Origin: Lachnospiraceae bacterium
GTDB taxonomy: Bacteria > Bacillota > Clostridia > Lachnospirales > Lachnospiraceae
Reading direction: 5' to 3'
Assembly (NCBI GenBank): GCA_021771755.1
Contig: JAETOL010000016.1
Coordinates: 1-64,000, forward strand
Length of the DNA: 64,000 nt
Part shown: positions 34,478 through 44,175 of the stretch, piece by piece
Layout: every line of letters starts with the position of its first letter
Position numbering within the stretch: the first letter of the stretch is position 1
Translations under genes and position numbers: made by a program
The notes under the pieces: generated by a model
Seen by the model: the letters and a program-made list of their open reading frames with translations, nothing else
The model's database searches: none
Told to the model about the DNA's origin: nothing

Positions 34478-35385
34478 GCATCCTCCTTTTCTCTGGCAGT
34501 AAGGGAGAAATAAATATCCTCCAAAGATGGTTTTCTTACTTTTACAGAATAAATATCTCCGCCGCCTGTTACAATCTGCCGGACAAGAACGGGAATCTCA
34601 CTGTCCCGGTGAATTCTGTTCTCATACAGCATTTCCTCTGCTTTCTGAAAACCAAGTCCCTCCGGCATATGGGCTGCACAGATTTCAAGTATGGTATCGG
34701 AATCTATTCTTTGACGCAGTTCACCCAGTGTTCCTGTTGCCAGTAGCTTTCCCTGATCCATCAATCCATATCTGGTACAGATTTCCTGTGCATATCTGAG
34801 CTGATGCGTGCACAAAAAAATTGTAATTTTTTTGTCCTCTGCCAGTTTTCGGATCAACTGGTTGACATTCTGGGCACTTTCCGGGTCAAGCCCTGAGGTA
34901 GGCTCATCAAGGAAAAGAATCCGTGGTCTGTGAATCAGTGCTCTGGCAAGAGAAAGTCTCTGGCGCATCCCGGTTGAATAGGTGGAAAGCTTCTGGTCTC
35001 CTGCCTCCTCCAGATCCAGCTGCTCCAACAAAGAACCAGCCCTTTTCTCTGCTTCTGCTTTTGTAATTCCAAACACAGAACCATAAAACACAAGGTTCTG
35101 TTTTCCTGTCATATTATTGTACATCTGTGCATGCTCTGTCACTACTCCCGAAAGATCATGGACCTTTTCCGGAGTTTCTGCCGGATTCAGTCCCAACACC
35201 CTGCATTCTCCCTCAGAAGGAGTGAGCATCCCTGTCAGAAGCTTTACGGTTGTTGTTTTTCCTGCCCCGTTTGGTCCCAAAAATCCAAATATTTCCCCCT
35301 GCTTCAAAGAAAAGTCAATGCCGCTGACAGCTTTTTTCCCATTGGGATATGTCTTAGAAAGATTTTTTAAAACAACTGCATCCAT
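34474..35385 (-). CDS. ABC transporter ATP-binding protein
   Basis: 303 residues. Walker A GPNGAGKTTT, Q-loop VTEHAQMY, signature YSTGMRQRLSLARAL, Walker B ILFLDEPTSGLD and switch His (CTHQL) are all present. The C-terminal ~80 residues resemble the DUF4162-like tail of exporter ATPases. It begins directly after the stop of the XRE regulator (AGGAGGAACAG upstream) and overlaps the permease gene. Confidence 0.93.
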   Translation of the reverse strand: MDAVVLKNLSKTYPNGKKAVSGIDFSLKQGEIFGFLGPNGAGKTTTVKLLTGMLTPSEGECRVLGLNPAETPEKVHDLSGVVTEHAQMYNNMTGKQNLVFYGSVFGITKAEAEKRAGSLLEQLDLEEAGDQKLSTYSTGMRQRLSLARALIHRPRILFLDEPTSGLDPESAQNVNQLIRKLAEDKKITIFLCTHQLRYAQEICTRYGLMDQGKLLATGTLGELRQRIDSDTILEICAAHMPEGLGFQKAEEMLYENRIHRDSEIPVLVRQIVTGGGDIYSVKVRKPSLEDIYFSLTAREKEDA

Positions 35386-36504
35386 CTACTGTTCCTCCTC
35401 ATTCTTTTTCAGCCGTGCTGCCAGATTCTGGAAACGGACTTCTCCCATGATCTCCTGAAAAATCTGATTTTCCGTAAGCGCCTGGGTCATACTGTGACGG
35501 ACCACGGAAATATCTCTTGGAAGATGCGGTCCCAGGGGAAGGAAATCCTCCAGCCAGTCATCCAGCATATTAAAAAAAGAATCTCCGTGAAGCTTTAAAG
35601 GATAAATCTCTCCTGCTGCAAGTTCTGTATATTTTTCCAAAAATTCAAACGTCTTTTCCCAGTTTTTCCGCTTCGCCCAGCCCTGTGCTATGACCAGATA
35701 GCCGGGAAGCATGATTCCCGGATGAAGAGCATTTAACTGAAACACTTCTGCAATTGCAAGGAAACGCCTGCAGATCTGTTCAAATTCTTCCGCTCCCTCC
35801 GTGCAGAGATCCATATAGGAAGACAACAGGTTACATATGGAAACAACTTCTTTATACAGTCCAATCTGCAGAATCTTCTTTGCTTCCGTTTGATTTCCCA
35901 ATAGCTGAAAAGCAGAAGCCAGCACCGGTTCAGACGGTCCGGACACTGGTATATATTCTCCCAGCAGATCCAGTACCTCTTCCGGACGTTTCAGGATCAG
36001 CAGACTGTATGCCTCCATTTGAAGCGACTCTTTAGCAAGATTCGGATCATCTGTTTCTGTTTTTATCCGGTTAAAAAGTTCTCTTGCTTCTTCCAGCACC
36101 TGTCCTGATCTTTCCGGGCTTCCCGCCAGCATAAAATGATTCACCAGCAGAACTCCCATATGAAAAAGGAATGGATAGCAGGAATGGTATTTTTTTATCA
36201 TTTCATGACAGCACTCCAATACCTCCTCAAAAGAAAGCATCGAAAATTCTTCTGCAAACTGAAGGTAGCATTTCCGGATCTCCATTTTATCCATCTGCGG
36301 TTCGTATCCCATTAACTCGTCAATACTGATGTTAAAATACGCGGCAAGCCGGGGCAGCAGCGTAATATCCGGATACGTCATTGCCGTTTCCCACTTAGAA
36401 ACCGCAGACTTCGATACACCCAGATATGCAGCCAGTTCATCCTGTGTAATTCCTCGCTTATGACGATTTTTTATCAATACACTGCCCAGTCTGATCTCTT
36501 TCAT
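35386..36504 (-). CDS. XRE-family regulator with helical repeat (TPR-like) C-terminus
   Basis: About 372 residues. Residues ~5-60 are a Cro/CI helix-turn-helix (LIKNRHKRGITQDELAAYLG, VSKSAVSKWETAMTYPDITL). The remaining ~300 residues are helical and TPR-like, reminiscent of peptide- or ligand-responsive regulators. The ATG at 36504 has AGGAGG eight bases upstream; an apparent earlier GTG start lies inside that site. It is cotranscribed with the ABC exporter and probably controls it. Confidence 0.87.
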   Translation of the reverse strand: MKEIRLGSVLIKNRHKRGITQDELAAYLGVSKSAVSKWETAMTYPDITLLPRLAAYFNISIDELMGYEPQMDKMEIRKCYLQFAEEFSMLSFEEVLECCHEMIKKYHSCYPFLFHMGVLLVNHFMLAGSPERSGQVLEEARELFNRIKTETDDPNLAKESLQMEAYSLLILKRPEEVLDLLGEYIPVSGPSEPVLASAFQLLGNQTEAKKILQIGLYKEVVSICNLLSSYMDLCTEGAEEFEQICRRFLAIAEVFQLNALHPGIMLPGYLVIAQGWAKRKNWEKTFEFLEKYTELAAGEIYPLKLHGDSFFNMLDDWLEDFLPLGPHLPRDISVVRHSMTQALTENQIFQEIMGEVRFQNLAARLKKNEEEQ

Positions 36505-36524
36505 CTGTTCCACCTCCTGCCTGT

Positions 36525-36553
36525 ATTATAAAAAAACATGAGATAGAAAACAA
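36525..36553 (-). promoter_or_regulatory. Promoter of XRE-ABC operon
   Basis: TTGTTT (36548-36553) and TATAAT (36525-36530), spacer 17, reverse strand, 21 bases before the XRE start. Confidence 0.65.
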
Positions 36554-36627
36554 TGGAGTTCTGATTGACTTCTGTTAAAAAAATCAACCTGCAGGAAACT
36601 TTTATTTGAAAGAGAACTTTAACTGCC

Positions 36628-36664
36628 AAAAAATGATGCTGCCAATATTCATGACAGCACCATT
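36628..36664 (-). terminator. Terminator of the EF-G-like gene
   Basis: ATGGTGCTG pairs with CAGCATCAT, followed by TTTTTT on the reverse strand, 15 bases after the stop. Confidence 0.8.
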
Positions 36665-36678
36665 TATTCATTTTCTTA

Positions 36679-38772
36679 TTATTTATCTTCTGCTCCGTCA
36701 ACCTTGGATGCTCTTGCTTCGATCTCTTTCTTCTGGATATCGGAAGGAGCCTGCTCATAACGCGCAAATTCATAGGAGAAATCTCCGATTCCGCCGGTCA
36801 TGGAACGAAGGTCTGTAGAATATCCATAGATTTCCAGCATCGGAACATCTGCTTCGATCACGGTATTTCCATTATGATCCGGATTCATTCCCAGTACACG
36901 GCCACGGCGTTTGTTCAGATCGCCCATAACGTCACCGGTATATTTGTCCGGAACAGTTACTTTCATGCTGACGATCGGCTCAAGAAGAACCGGAGATGCA
37001 TCCATAAAGCCTTTCTTGAATGCAAGGATCGTAGCCATCTTAAATGCCATCTCTGAGGAGTCTACCGGGTGGTAAGATCCATCATAAAGAGTTGCCTTTA
37101 CACCTACAACCGGATAAGCGGCAAGAGGTCCCTTGGTAACACATTCCTGAAGTCCCTTTTCTACAGCCGGGAAGTAGTTCTTCGGAACAGCGCCGCCTAC
37201 AACAACCTGCTCAAATTCAAACGGGCTCTCCAGATCGCCGGACGGCTCAAAACGCATCTTAACGTGACCATACTGGCCATGTCCGCCGGACTGTTTTTTA
37301 TGCTTGCCTTCCACATCGGAATTCTTGCGGATGGTCTCACGGAACGGAACCTTCGGTTTGGAAAGTTCGATGTCTACTTTATAACGCTCTTTCAGTTTAT
37401 TTACCACGATATCAAGATGCTGGTCACCCATACCATAGAGAAGTGTCTGTCTGTTGGCAGAATCGTTCTCTGTACGGAGGGTCTTATCCTCACTTGTCAT
37501 CTTTGAAAGAGCCTGGGAGATTTTATCCTCATCACCCTTGTTCAGAGCTTTGTATCTCTTGCAGGTATATGGTGTGGAGATCACTGCCTTCGGATAAAGA
37601 ACAGGCATTGCCTTTGTTGCAAGGCTGTCTCCTGTCTGTACGCTGCCAAGTTTGGCAATGGCGCCAATATCACCGGCATGAAGTTCCGGAACCTCATAAG
37701 GTTTGGAACCTTCCAGAACATACAGCTTGTTCAGACGCTCTTCTTCGCCCTTCTCTACATTCAACAAAGTATCGTCGGATTTTATAACACCGGAAACCAC
37801 CTTAATGAGAGAATATTTGCCAAGGAACGGATCTACGATCGTCTTCCATACATATGCTGATTTCGCTTTGGCAAAATCATAGTTTGCTTCAAAAATCTCG
37901 TTTGTCTTCTGGGAAATTCCGTTGCAGGAACGTTTGTCCGGGCTTGGGAAATAACCACAGATGTCATCCAGAAGGTTGGATACGCCTCTTAAGCTTACCG
38001 GAGAGCCCATGCATACCGGAACAATGCTTCCGTCCTGTACGTTCATGGCAAGGGCAGCAGAAACCTCTGTCACAGAGAATTCGTCTCCCTCAAAATAACG
38101 ATCCATGAATTCTTCGCTTGTTTCAGCTACAGATTCCATCAGGATATCATGATATTTCTCAAGATATTCGTTGAGATATTCCGGAATGTCACATTCCTGT
38201 TTTTTGTCTTTTTCAATATATTTTCTTCCGGCCTGTTTTACAACATTTACATAGCCGACAAATTTACCGTCTTCACGAATCGGGAAATGGAGCGGAGCGA
38301 TCTTTTTGCCATAAAGCTCTGTCAGTTCCTCTACTACTTTACGGTAGCTGACATCATCTATATCCATATCTGTTACAAAGAACATACGCGGAAGTTTATA
38401 TTTTTCGCACAGATCCCATGCCTTCTGAGTTCCCACCTGAACTCCGGCCTTACCGGAAACAACGATGATCGCTGCATCTGCTGCGCTGACAGCCTCTTCT
38501 ACCTCACCTACAAAATCAAAGTATCCAGGAGTGTCAAGGATATTGATCTTTACTTTATCCCACGGAACAGGAACCAAAGAAGTAGAAATTGAAAAATGTC
38601 TCTTGATTTCCTCTTTATCAAAATCGCTGACTGTATTCCCATCTTCCACTCTGCCTAAACGGCTTGTCATTCCTGCAAGATATGCCATTGCCTCTGCCAG
38701 TGTAGTTTTGCCGGATCCTCCGTGACCTAATAGGACTACATTTCTGATTCGGTCAGTTCTATAAACGTCCAT
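36679..38772 (-). CDS. Elongation factor G-like GTPase (paralogue with altered G4 motif)
   Basis: 697 residues, full EF-G domain set (G domain about 1-270, then domains II-V; C-terminal GYSTDLRSMTGGIGDFSYEF). The P-loop is GHGGSGKTT (16-24) and G3 is DTPG (80-83). The G4 motif, NKxD in ordinary EF-G, is TDMD (134-137), so guanine recognition may be altered. Switch I (HFSISTSLVPV) is of the divergent EF-G2 type rather than the ITITSAATT form. This is therefore probably not the housekeeping FusA but a second EF-G homologue. AGGGAGG precedes the ATG; it is monocistronic. Confidence 0.88.
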   Translation of the reverse strand: MDVYRTDRIRNVVLLGHGGSGKTTLAEAMAYLAGMTSRLGRVEDGNTVSDFDKEEIKRHFSISTSLVPVPWDKVKINILDTPGYFDFVGEVEEAVSAADAAIIVVSGKAGVQVGTQKAWDLCEKYKLPRMFFVTDMDIDDVSYRKVVEELTELYGKKIAPLHFPIREDGKFVGYVNVVKQAGRKYIEKDKKQECDIPEYLNEYLEKYHDILMESVAETSEEFMDRYFEGDEFSVTEVSAALAMNVQDGSIVPVCMGSPVSLRGVSNLLDDICGYFPSPDKRSCNGISQKTNEIFEANYDFAKAKSAYVWKTIVDPFLGKYSLIKVVSGVIKSDDTLLNVEKGEEERLNKLYVLEGSKPYEVPELHAGDIGAIAKLGSVQTGDSLATKAMPVLYPKAVISTPYTCKRYKALNKGDEDKISQALSKMTSEDKTLRTENDSANRQTLLYGMGDQHLDIVVNKLKERYKVDIELSKPKVPFRETIRKNSDVEGKHKKQSGGHGQYGHVKMRFEPSGDLESPFEFEQVVVGGAVPKNYFPAVEKGLQECVTKGPLAAYPVVGVKATLYDGSYHPVDSSEMAFKMATILAFKKGFMDASPVLLEPIVSMKVTVPDKYTGDVMGDLNKRRGRVLGMNPDHNGNTVIEADVPMLEIYGYSTDLRSMTGGIGDFSYEFARYEQAPSDIQKKEIEARASKVDGAEDK

Positions 38773-38806
38773 ATGTAATACCTCCCTGTTTGTCTGATAT
38801 GTTCAT

Positions 38807-38835
38807 ATTCTACTAAAATTTTATTGGTTTTTCAA
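38807..38835 (-). promoter_or_regulatory. Promoter of the EF-G-like gene
   Basis: TTGAAA (38830-38835) and TAGAAT (38807-38812), spacer 17, reverse strand. Confidence 0.65.
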
Positions 38836-38914
38836 GTATTTTATATAATTTTAACAACTTTTTTTGATGAAATAATGCGAAAATTTCATGAATTTTTACA
38901 TTTCCCCCTTGTAT

Positions 38915-38943
38915 TTGACATTTTTCTTCTTATCTTTTAAAAT
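38915..38943 (+). promoter_or_regulatory. Promoter of tyrA-aroA
   Basis: TTGACA (38915-38920) and TAAAAT (38938-38943) with a 17-base spacer, 31 bases before the tyrA start. Confidence 0.75.
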
Positions 38944-38973
38944 ATGAGTATATTTTTTTCTTGGGAAAGGATC

Positions 38974-40074
38974 ATGACATCTATGAAAACCATTGGTTTT
39001 ATCGGCCTTGGCCTTATTGGAGGCTCTATTGCAAAAGCGATCCGCAGAGTTCATCCGGATTATCATATTCTGGCCTATGCCAGACACAGAGAAACTCTGG
39101 CTGCCGCGCTGAACAGCGGTACTATTGACGGTGTACTGGAGGAAAAAGACGAAAGATACCATCATTGTGATTATATTTTCCTCTGTGCCCCGGTAGAATA
39201 TAATATTGAATATCTGAAATATTTAAAAGAAGTCATCTCAGATGAATGCATCATCACCGATGCAGGAAGTGTCAAGGGCCCCATCCATCAGGCCGTAGAG
39301 GAGATCGGTCTGGATCATAATTTTATCGGCGGACATCCCATGGCAGGCTCAGAGCGTTCCGGCTTTGCCAATTCTTCTGATCACCTTCTGGAAAATGCCT
39401 ATTATATCCTGACTCCGGGAGGAGAAGTTCCCTTAAATAAGCTTACGGAATTTTCAGAGCTTATCGACTCTCTGGGAGCGATCCCAATGGTCCTTACAGC
39501 AGAAGAACATGATTTTATCACAGCCGGTGTCAGTCATCTGCCTCACATTATCGCTTCCTCACTGGTAAATCTGGTAAGCTCGCTCGATAATGATGCGGAA
39601 TATATGAAAACCATTGCAGCCGGCGGCTTCCGGGATATCACCAGAATCGCCTCCTCATCTCCTGTTATGTGGCAGCAGATCTGTCTGGAAAATACCAGAA
39701 ATATTTCCGCAGTGCTGGACGAATACATTCGTATGCTGATCCAGATCCGCTGCTCCGTGGACAACAAAGAAGCGGATCAGCTGTATCAGCTTTTTGCCGC
39801 TTCCAGAGATTACCGGGATTCGATTGATGTCACTTCAAAGGGACCTATCACCAGAGCCTATGTCCTCTATCTCGATATTGTTGATGAAGCCGGAGGAATC
39901 GCAACGATTGCCACGATTCTTGCCATGGATAACATCAGTATCAAAAATATCGGAATCATACATAACCGGGAATTTGAACAGGGCGTGCTGAAAATAGAAT
40001 TTTATGAAGAGGATGCCATGAAGCGGGCAAATGCACTTTTAAAGAAACGAAACTATATTGTCTATGAACGGTAG
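38974..40074 (+). CDS. tyrA: Prephenate dehydrogenase with ACT domain
   Basis: NAD(P)-dependent step from prephenate to 4-hydroxyphenylpyruvate in tyrosine synthesis, about 366 residues. Nucleotide-binding GFIGLGLIGGSIAKAI at the N-terminus, GGHPMAGSERSGFAN in the catalytic region, and a C-terminal ACT-like domain (about 300-366, IVDEAGGIATIATILAMDNI) that probably binds tyrosine for feedback. ATG at 38974 or 38983 are both possible; the second starts MKTIGFIG and is 11 bases from AAAGGA. aroA follows after 9 bases. Confidence 0.93.
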   Translation: MTSMKTIGFIGLGLIGGSIAKAIRRVHPDYHILAYARHRETLAAALNSGTIDGVLEEKDERYHHCDYIFLCAPVEYNIEYLKYLKEVISDECIITDAGSVKGPIHQAVEEIGLDHNFIGGHPMAGSERSGFANSSDHLLENAYYILTPGGEVPLNKLTEFSELIDSLGAIPMVLTAEEHDFITAGVSHLPHIIASSLVNLVSSLDNDAEYMKTIAAGGFRDITRIASSSPVMWQQICLENTRNISAVLDEYIRMLIQIRCSVDNKEADQLYQLFAASRDYRDSIDVTSKGPITRAYVLYLDIVDEAGGIATIATILAMDNISIKNIGIIHNREFEQGVLKIEFYEEDAMKRANALLKKRNYIVYER

Positions 40075-40083
40075 GTGTGTATT

Positions 40084-41358
40084 ATGAAAATAAAAAAGCA
40101 GACCGGACTGAAGGGAGTTCTTACAGTTCCGGGAGATAAATCCATTTCCCACAGAGCTGTAATGTTTGGCGCTCTTGCAAAAGGTACTACAAGAATCACT
40201 CATTTTCTGGAAGGAGCCGACTGTCTCTCTACGATCTCCTGCTTCCGCAAAATGGGGATTGAAATAGAACGGGATCAGGAGCAGGTTCTTGTTCACGGCA
40301 GGGGGCTGCACGGACTGCATACTCCTTCCGGTATTCTGGATGTCGGTAACAGCGGCACCACAACAAGACTGATCTCCGGAATCCTTGCAGGCCAGGATTT
40401 TTCCTCAGAGCTTGACGGGGATGACTCCATCCGTACCCGTCCCATGAAAAGGATCATGACTCCTCTGGCATCCATGGGAGCCGATATTATAAGCAAAAAC
40501 AGCAACGGCTGCGCGCCTCTGACGATCACCGGAAAGCGTCTTCACGGAATCCATTACGACTCTCCGGTAGCATCTGCCCAGGTAAAATCCTGTGTGCTTC
40601 TTGCGGGAATGTATGCAGACGGGATTACAAGTGTTACAGAGCCTTTTCTTTCCAGAAATCATACCGAGATCATGCTGAATTATTTTGGAGCAGAGATTAC
40701 TTCCTCAGGGACTACCGCCGCCATCCGTCCGGAGCCGTTTCTGGAAGCCCGTGATATCGCCGTACCCGGAGATATTTCTTCTGCCGCTTATTTTATTGCA
40801 GCAGGGCTGCTCACTCCAAACAGCGAGATTCTTCTGAAAAACGTGGGAATCAATCCTACCCGAGCCGGAATCCTGAAGATCTGTCAGTCTATGGGAGCTG
40901 ATATTACGCTTCTTAACAAAAATCTCGAAGGAGAGCCTACTGCTGATCTTCTGATCCGCACAAGTTCTCTGAAAGGAACAGTCATCGAAGGAGCTGATAT
41001 TCCTGCTCTGATCGATGAAATCCCCATGATCGCAGTGATGGCAGCCTTTGCTCAGGGAACCACCATCATCCGGGATGCACAGGAACTGAAAGTCAAGGAA
41101 TCCGACCGCATTGCCGTAATGGTAGATAATCTGAAACGTATGGGCGCAGACATTGAAGGAACCGACGATGGAATGATCATTCATGGAGGCAAACCGCTCC
41201 ACGGGGCAGTGATCGACTCTCACCTTGACCACAGAGTGGCTATGTCCTTTGCAGTTGCAGGAACCATCTGCGAGGGAGAAATGGAGATCCAGGGTGCCGA
41301 ATGTGTAAATATTTCCTACCCGGAATTTTACAAAGACCTGTATCTCTGCGGGAAATAA
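40084..41358 (+). CDS. aroA: 3-phosphoshikimate 1-carboxyvinyltransferase (EPSP synthase)
   Basis: Joins shikimate-3-phosphate and PEP in the shikimate pathway, about 424 residues. PGDKSISHRAVMFGALAKG, LDVGNSGTTTRLISG and KESDRIAVMVDNLKRMG are diagnostic. The N-terminal motif has the class-II-like GDKSISHR form, and LLAGMYADG takes the place of the class I ALLMAAPLA region. It is transcribed with tyrA, so both genes serve aromatic amino acid synthesis. Confidence 0.95.
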   Translation: MKIKKQTGLKGVLTVPGDKSISHRAVMFGALAKGTTRITHFLEGADCLSTISCFRKMGIEIERDQEQVLVHGRGLHGLHTPSGILDVGNSGTTTRLISGILAGQDFSSELDGDDSIRTRPMKRIMTPLASMGADIISKNSNGCAPLTITGKRLHGIHYDSPVASAQVKSCVLLAGMYADGITSVTEPFLSRNHTEIMLNYFGAEITSSGTTAAIRPEPFLEARDIAVPGDISSAAYFIAAGLLTPNSEILLKNVGINPTRAGILKICQSMGADITLLNKNLEGEPTADLLIRTSSLKGTVIEGADIPALIDEIPMIAVMAAFAQGTTIIRDAQELKVKESDRIAVMVDNLKRMGADIEGTDDGMIIHGGKPLHGAVIDSHLDHRVAMSFAVAGTICEGEMEIQGAECVNISYPEFYKDLYLCGK

Positions 41359-41400
41359 AAGATACTCAAATTATCCAAGTGTTCAATCACACATATCAGC

Positions 41401-41466
41401 AAAGGCAGATCACCGTGCTTTTCCGGACTCCCTTCCGGGAGCGCTGCACAGGATCTGCCTTTTTCT
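41401..41466 (+). terminator. Terminator of tyrA-aroA
   Basis: AAAGGCAGATC (41401-41411) pairs with GATCTGCCTTTTT (41452-41464), with an inner CCGGACTCCCTTCCGGGAG hairpin; the T-run follows. It overlaps the end of the convergent GNAT gene. Confidence 0.8.
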
Positions 41467-41948
41467 TATATCAATTTTTTCTCCATATTGTAAGACTGTA
41501 CCTGAAATCCCATACTTTGGTAAAATGCCCGGGCTTCTTTATTGAAATCCCAGACCTTCAGATCGATCCGGGCGCATTCTTCCTTTTCAGCCTCAGATAC
41601 CATATACTCATAGAGCCTTTTACCGATCCCTTTTCTGCGGCTGTCCTGTTCCACAAAAAGAGCATCCACAAAAAACGTACGATTTCTGTGCAGCATGGGA
41701 TTCGCCGGAGTGATCTTCCTTTTTGCAACCAGAAAGCCTGTCAGTCTTTTTCCTTCCTCTGCACCGATCAGGATATGATCCGCATCTTCCAGCATTTCCT
41801 GATACACTTCCTTCGGAAGCAGATCTTCCATTTCTTTATAAATATCCGGTCTCCCTTCAACGTGCTGACAGTGAAGCGTCTGATATCCCCTGTTTACAAT
41901 TGTATAATCATAAAGTGTCAGATTTCTGATCTTAATTTCCTCTGTCAT
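41466..41948 (-). CDS. GNAT family N-acetyltransferase
   Basis: 160 residues. FVDALFVEQDSRRKGIGKRL is the acetyl-CoA pyrophosphate-binding motif A (Q/RxxGxG/A), and DFNKEARAFYQSMGFQVQSY is the motif B region. Substrate cannot be predicted. AGAAGGAAAG precedes the ATG; monocistronic. Confidence 0.9.
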   Translation of the reverse strand: MTEEIKIRNLTLYDYTIVNRGYQTLHCQHVEGRPDIYKEMEDLLPKEVYQEMLEDADHILIGAEEGKRLTGFLVAKRKITPANPMLHRNRTFFVDALFVEQDSRRKGIGKRLYEYMVSEAEKEECARIDLKVWDFNKEARAFYQSMGFQVQSYNMEKKLI

Positions 41949-42037
41949 TTCTCTTTCCTTCTTTCTTTTATAAAGTTATACTAGTCTACATTACAGAGAT
42001 CATTCATTCTTGTCAATATTTGTCAGAAAAATAATCC

Positions 42038-42066
42038 TTGACATCCCATAATTTTCCATGTATATT
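42038..42066 (+). promoter_or_regulatory. Promoter of ldhA
   Basis: TTGACA (42038-42043) and TATATT (42061-42066), spacer 17, about 35 bases before AAAGGAGG of ldhA. Confidence 0.75.
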
Positions 42067-42108
42067 TCAACTAACTTATACATATACCAAAAAGAAAAGG
42101 AGGCTACC

Positions 42109-43098
42109 ATGAAAATATTATTTTACGGTGCAAAAGACTATGACCAGCATTTTTTTGATAAGCTTGCCCCGGAATATCCGGGAATTACTTTTAAATTTAT
42201 CGAAGCCAATCTCTATGAAGAAACCGCATCACTTGCAAAAGGCTACGACGGGATCTGTGCTTTTGTAAATGCAGATATCAGCACTCCTGTTATGGAAAAT
42301 CTCCATGCTCAGGGAATCAGGCTGATCCTGATGCGCTGTGCCGGATATAACAACGTAGATCTCAAAACTGCGGAAAAATACGGGATCAAGGTTCTCCGTG
42401 TTCCCGGCTATTCCCCGGAAGCAGTAGCCGAACATGCTATGGCTCTTGTTCTTACTGCCAATCGCCACACTCACAAAGCATATATCAAATGCAGGGAAAA
42501 CAATTTTGCCCTGAACGGACTTATGGGCGTTAATCTGTTTCACAAAACCGCCGGAATCGTTGGAACCGGAAAAATCGGTCTTGCAATGGCAAGGATCTGC
42601 CGGGGCTTCGGTATGCGGGTTATCGCCTACGACCTTTATCCCAACAAAGAACTGGATTTCCTGGAGTATGTGTCACTGGATGAGCTTCTGCGTACAAGCG
42701 ATCTGATCAGTCTCCACTGCCCTCTTACAGAAGAGACCCACCACCTCATCAACGAAGAGTCTATCGCAAAAATGAAAGACGGAGTGATCCTTGTAAATAC
42801 CTCCAGAGGCGGCCTGATCTGTACCGATGATCTGATCGCCGGAATCCGGGATCATAAATTCTTTGCGGTAGGGCTTGACGTCTATGAAGAAGAGTCAGAT
42901 CTTGTGTACGAGGATATGTCCGAACGTATTTTACAAAGCTCCACCATACAGAGACTGCTGTCCTTCCCCAACGTAGCCATGACTTCTCATCAGGGATTTT
43001 TCACCGAAGAGGCGCTGACCAATATTGCGGAAACAACACTTCAGAATGCAGCTGCGTTCCGTGACGGACAGGTTCTGAAAAATGAAGTAAAGCTTTAA
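42109..43098 (+). CDS. ldhA: D-lactate dehydrogenase (D-2-hydroxyacid dehydrogenase)
   Basis: About 329 residues from MKILFYGAKDYD (ATG at 42109 after AAAGGAGG). It reduces pyruvate to D-lactate with NADH. NAD site GTGKIGLAMARI, catalytic Arg in NTSRGGLICTDDL, Glu in DVYEEESDL and catalytic His in TSHQGFFTEEAL are visible. FLDH/DDH family members of this length are fermentative D-lactate dehydrogenases. Monocistronic with its own promoter and a perfect terminator. Confidence 0.93.
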   Translation: MKILFYGAKDYDQHFFDKLAPEYPGITFKFIEANLYEETASLAKGYDGICAFVNADISTPVMENLHAQGIRLILMRCAGYNNVDLKTAEKYGIKVLRVPGYSPEAVAEHAMALVLTANRHTHKAYIKCRENNFALNGLMGVNLFHKTAGIVGTGKIGLAMARICRGFGMRVIAYDLYPNKELDFLEYVSLDELLRTSDLISLHCPLTEETHHLINEESIAKMKDGVILVNTSRGGLICTDDLIAGIRDHKFFAVGLDVYEEESDLVYEDMSERILQSSTIQRLLSFPNVAMTSHQGFFTEEALTNIAETTLQNAAAFRDGQVLKNEVKL

Positions 43099-43101
43099 AA
43101 A

Positions 43102-43140
43102 AGAAAAACTCTCCGGAATCATTCACCGGAGAGTTTTTCT
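43102..43140 (+). terminator. Bidirectional terminator between ldhA and nfo
   Basis: AGAAAAACTCTCCGG (43102-43116) and CCGGAGAGTTTTTCT (43126-43140) form a perfect 15-base-pair stem with a 9-base loop, with T-runs on both strands between two convergent genes. Confidence 0.92.
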
Positions 43141-43152
43141 TTTATCTGTTCC

Positions 43153-43986
43153 TTATTTCTCAAAGGCTTCTCTGAGAACCGCGATCTCTCTGGTCCATCC
43201 CGCATCGTCATTGGGAGTTTCCAGAATAAACGGGATCTCTGCAAGAGCCGGATGCCGGATCACACGCACCAGCGCTTCCAGTCCGATCTCCCCCTCCCCG
43301 ATTTTTGCATGACGGTCCTTGTGACTTCCCATTCCGTTCAGACTGTCATTCAGATGAATTGCCTTCAGTCGTGAAAGACCGATCACCTGATCGAATTCCT
43401 TTAACACTCCGTCCAGATCATGAACGATATCATATCCTCCATCCCACACATGGCAGGTATCCAGACACACTCCCATTTTGTGATCTTTTTCTACCAGGTC
43501 AAGAATGGAACGGATCTCCTGGAAATTTCTGCCAACTTCAGAACCCTTTCCTGCCATGGTTTCCAGAAGGACCGTAGTGGTCTGCTCTTCTGTAAGGACA
43601 TCATTGAGAATCTCCGCGATCTTTTGGATTCCTGTTTCTGCTCCCTGCCCCACATGACTGCCCGGATGAAAATTATAATAATTTCCCGGTGTGTATTCCA
43701 TTCGTTTCAGATCATCTGCCATCGTATTTCTGGCAAAATCTCTCAGATCTTCTTTGGCCGCACAGCAATTCATGGTATAGGGCGCATGAGCAACGATTTT
43801 TCCAAATCCATGGGCTCCTGCCAGCTGCAGAAATTCCTCCACATCTTTTTCGTCAATGGCTTTTGCATTTCCCCCTCGGGGATTTCTGGTAAAAAAGGCA
43901 AAGGTGTTTCCTCCGTTTTTAATCATCTGCTGTGCCATTTTTTTGTACCCCTTGGATGAGGTTGTATGATTTCCGATATATAACAT
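43153..43986 (-). CDS. nfo: Endonuclease IV (AP endonuclease)
   Basis: Cleaves DNA at abasic sites, about 277 residues. [14 protein letters not shown] at the start (ATG 43986, GGAGA upstream), [54 protein letters not shown] and ILETP supply the three-zinc site typical of Nfo. The open frame extends 19 residues upstream without support. Together with the EndoQ-UvrD protein it represents repair of base damage in this window. Confidence 0.95.
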   Translation of the reverse strand: MLYIGNHTTSSKGYKKMAQQMIKNGGNTFAFFTRNPRGGNAKAIDEKDVEEFLQLAGAHGFGKIVAHAPYTMNCCAAKEDLRDFARNTMADDLKRMEYTPGNYYNFHPGSHVGQGAETGIQKIAEILNDVLTEEQTTTVLLETMAGKGSEVGRNFQEIRSILDLVEKDHKMGVCLDTCHVWDGGYDIVHDLDGVLKEFDQVIGLSRLKAIHLNDSLNGMGSHKDRHAKIGEGEIGLEALVRVIRHPALAEIPFILETPNDDAGWTREIAVLREAFEK

Positions 43987-44081
43987 CTTTTTTCTCCATC
44001 TTCTGTATTTATCTTCAGGAAATATCTCCCGGATCATAACCATTATAGCAGAAAAACCCTTTTACAAAAAGAGGAAATCTA

Positions 44082-44110
44082 TTGACGAAAATTCCAAATA
44101 TATCTATACT
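44082..44110 (+). promoter_or_regulatory. Promoter of the CapA-like gene
   Basis: TTGACG (44082-44087) and TATACT (44105-44110), spacer 17. Confidence 0.7.
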
Positions 44111-44175
44111 TTTAATAGCTATTATATTTTATAAGACAAACTTCACTTATTCTACAAAAGACAAGGAGTATACAT

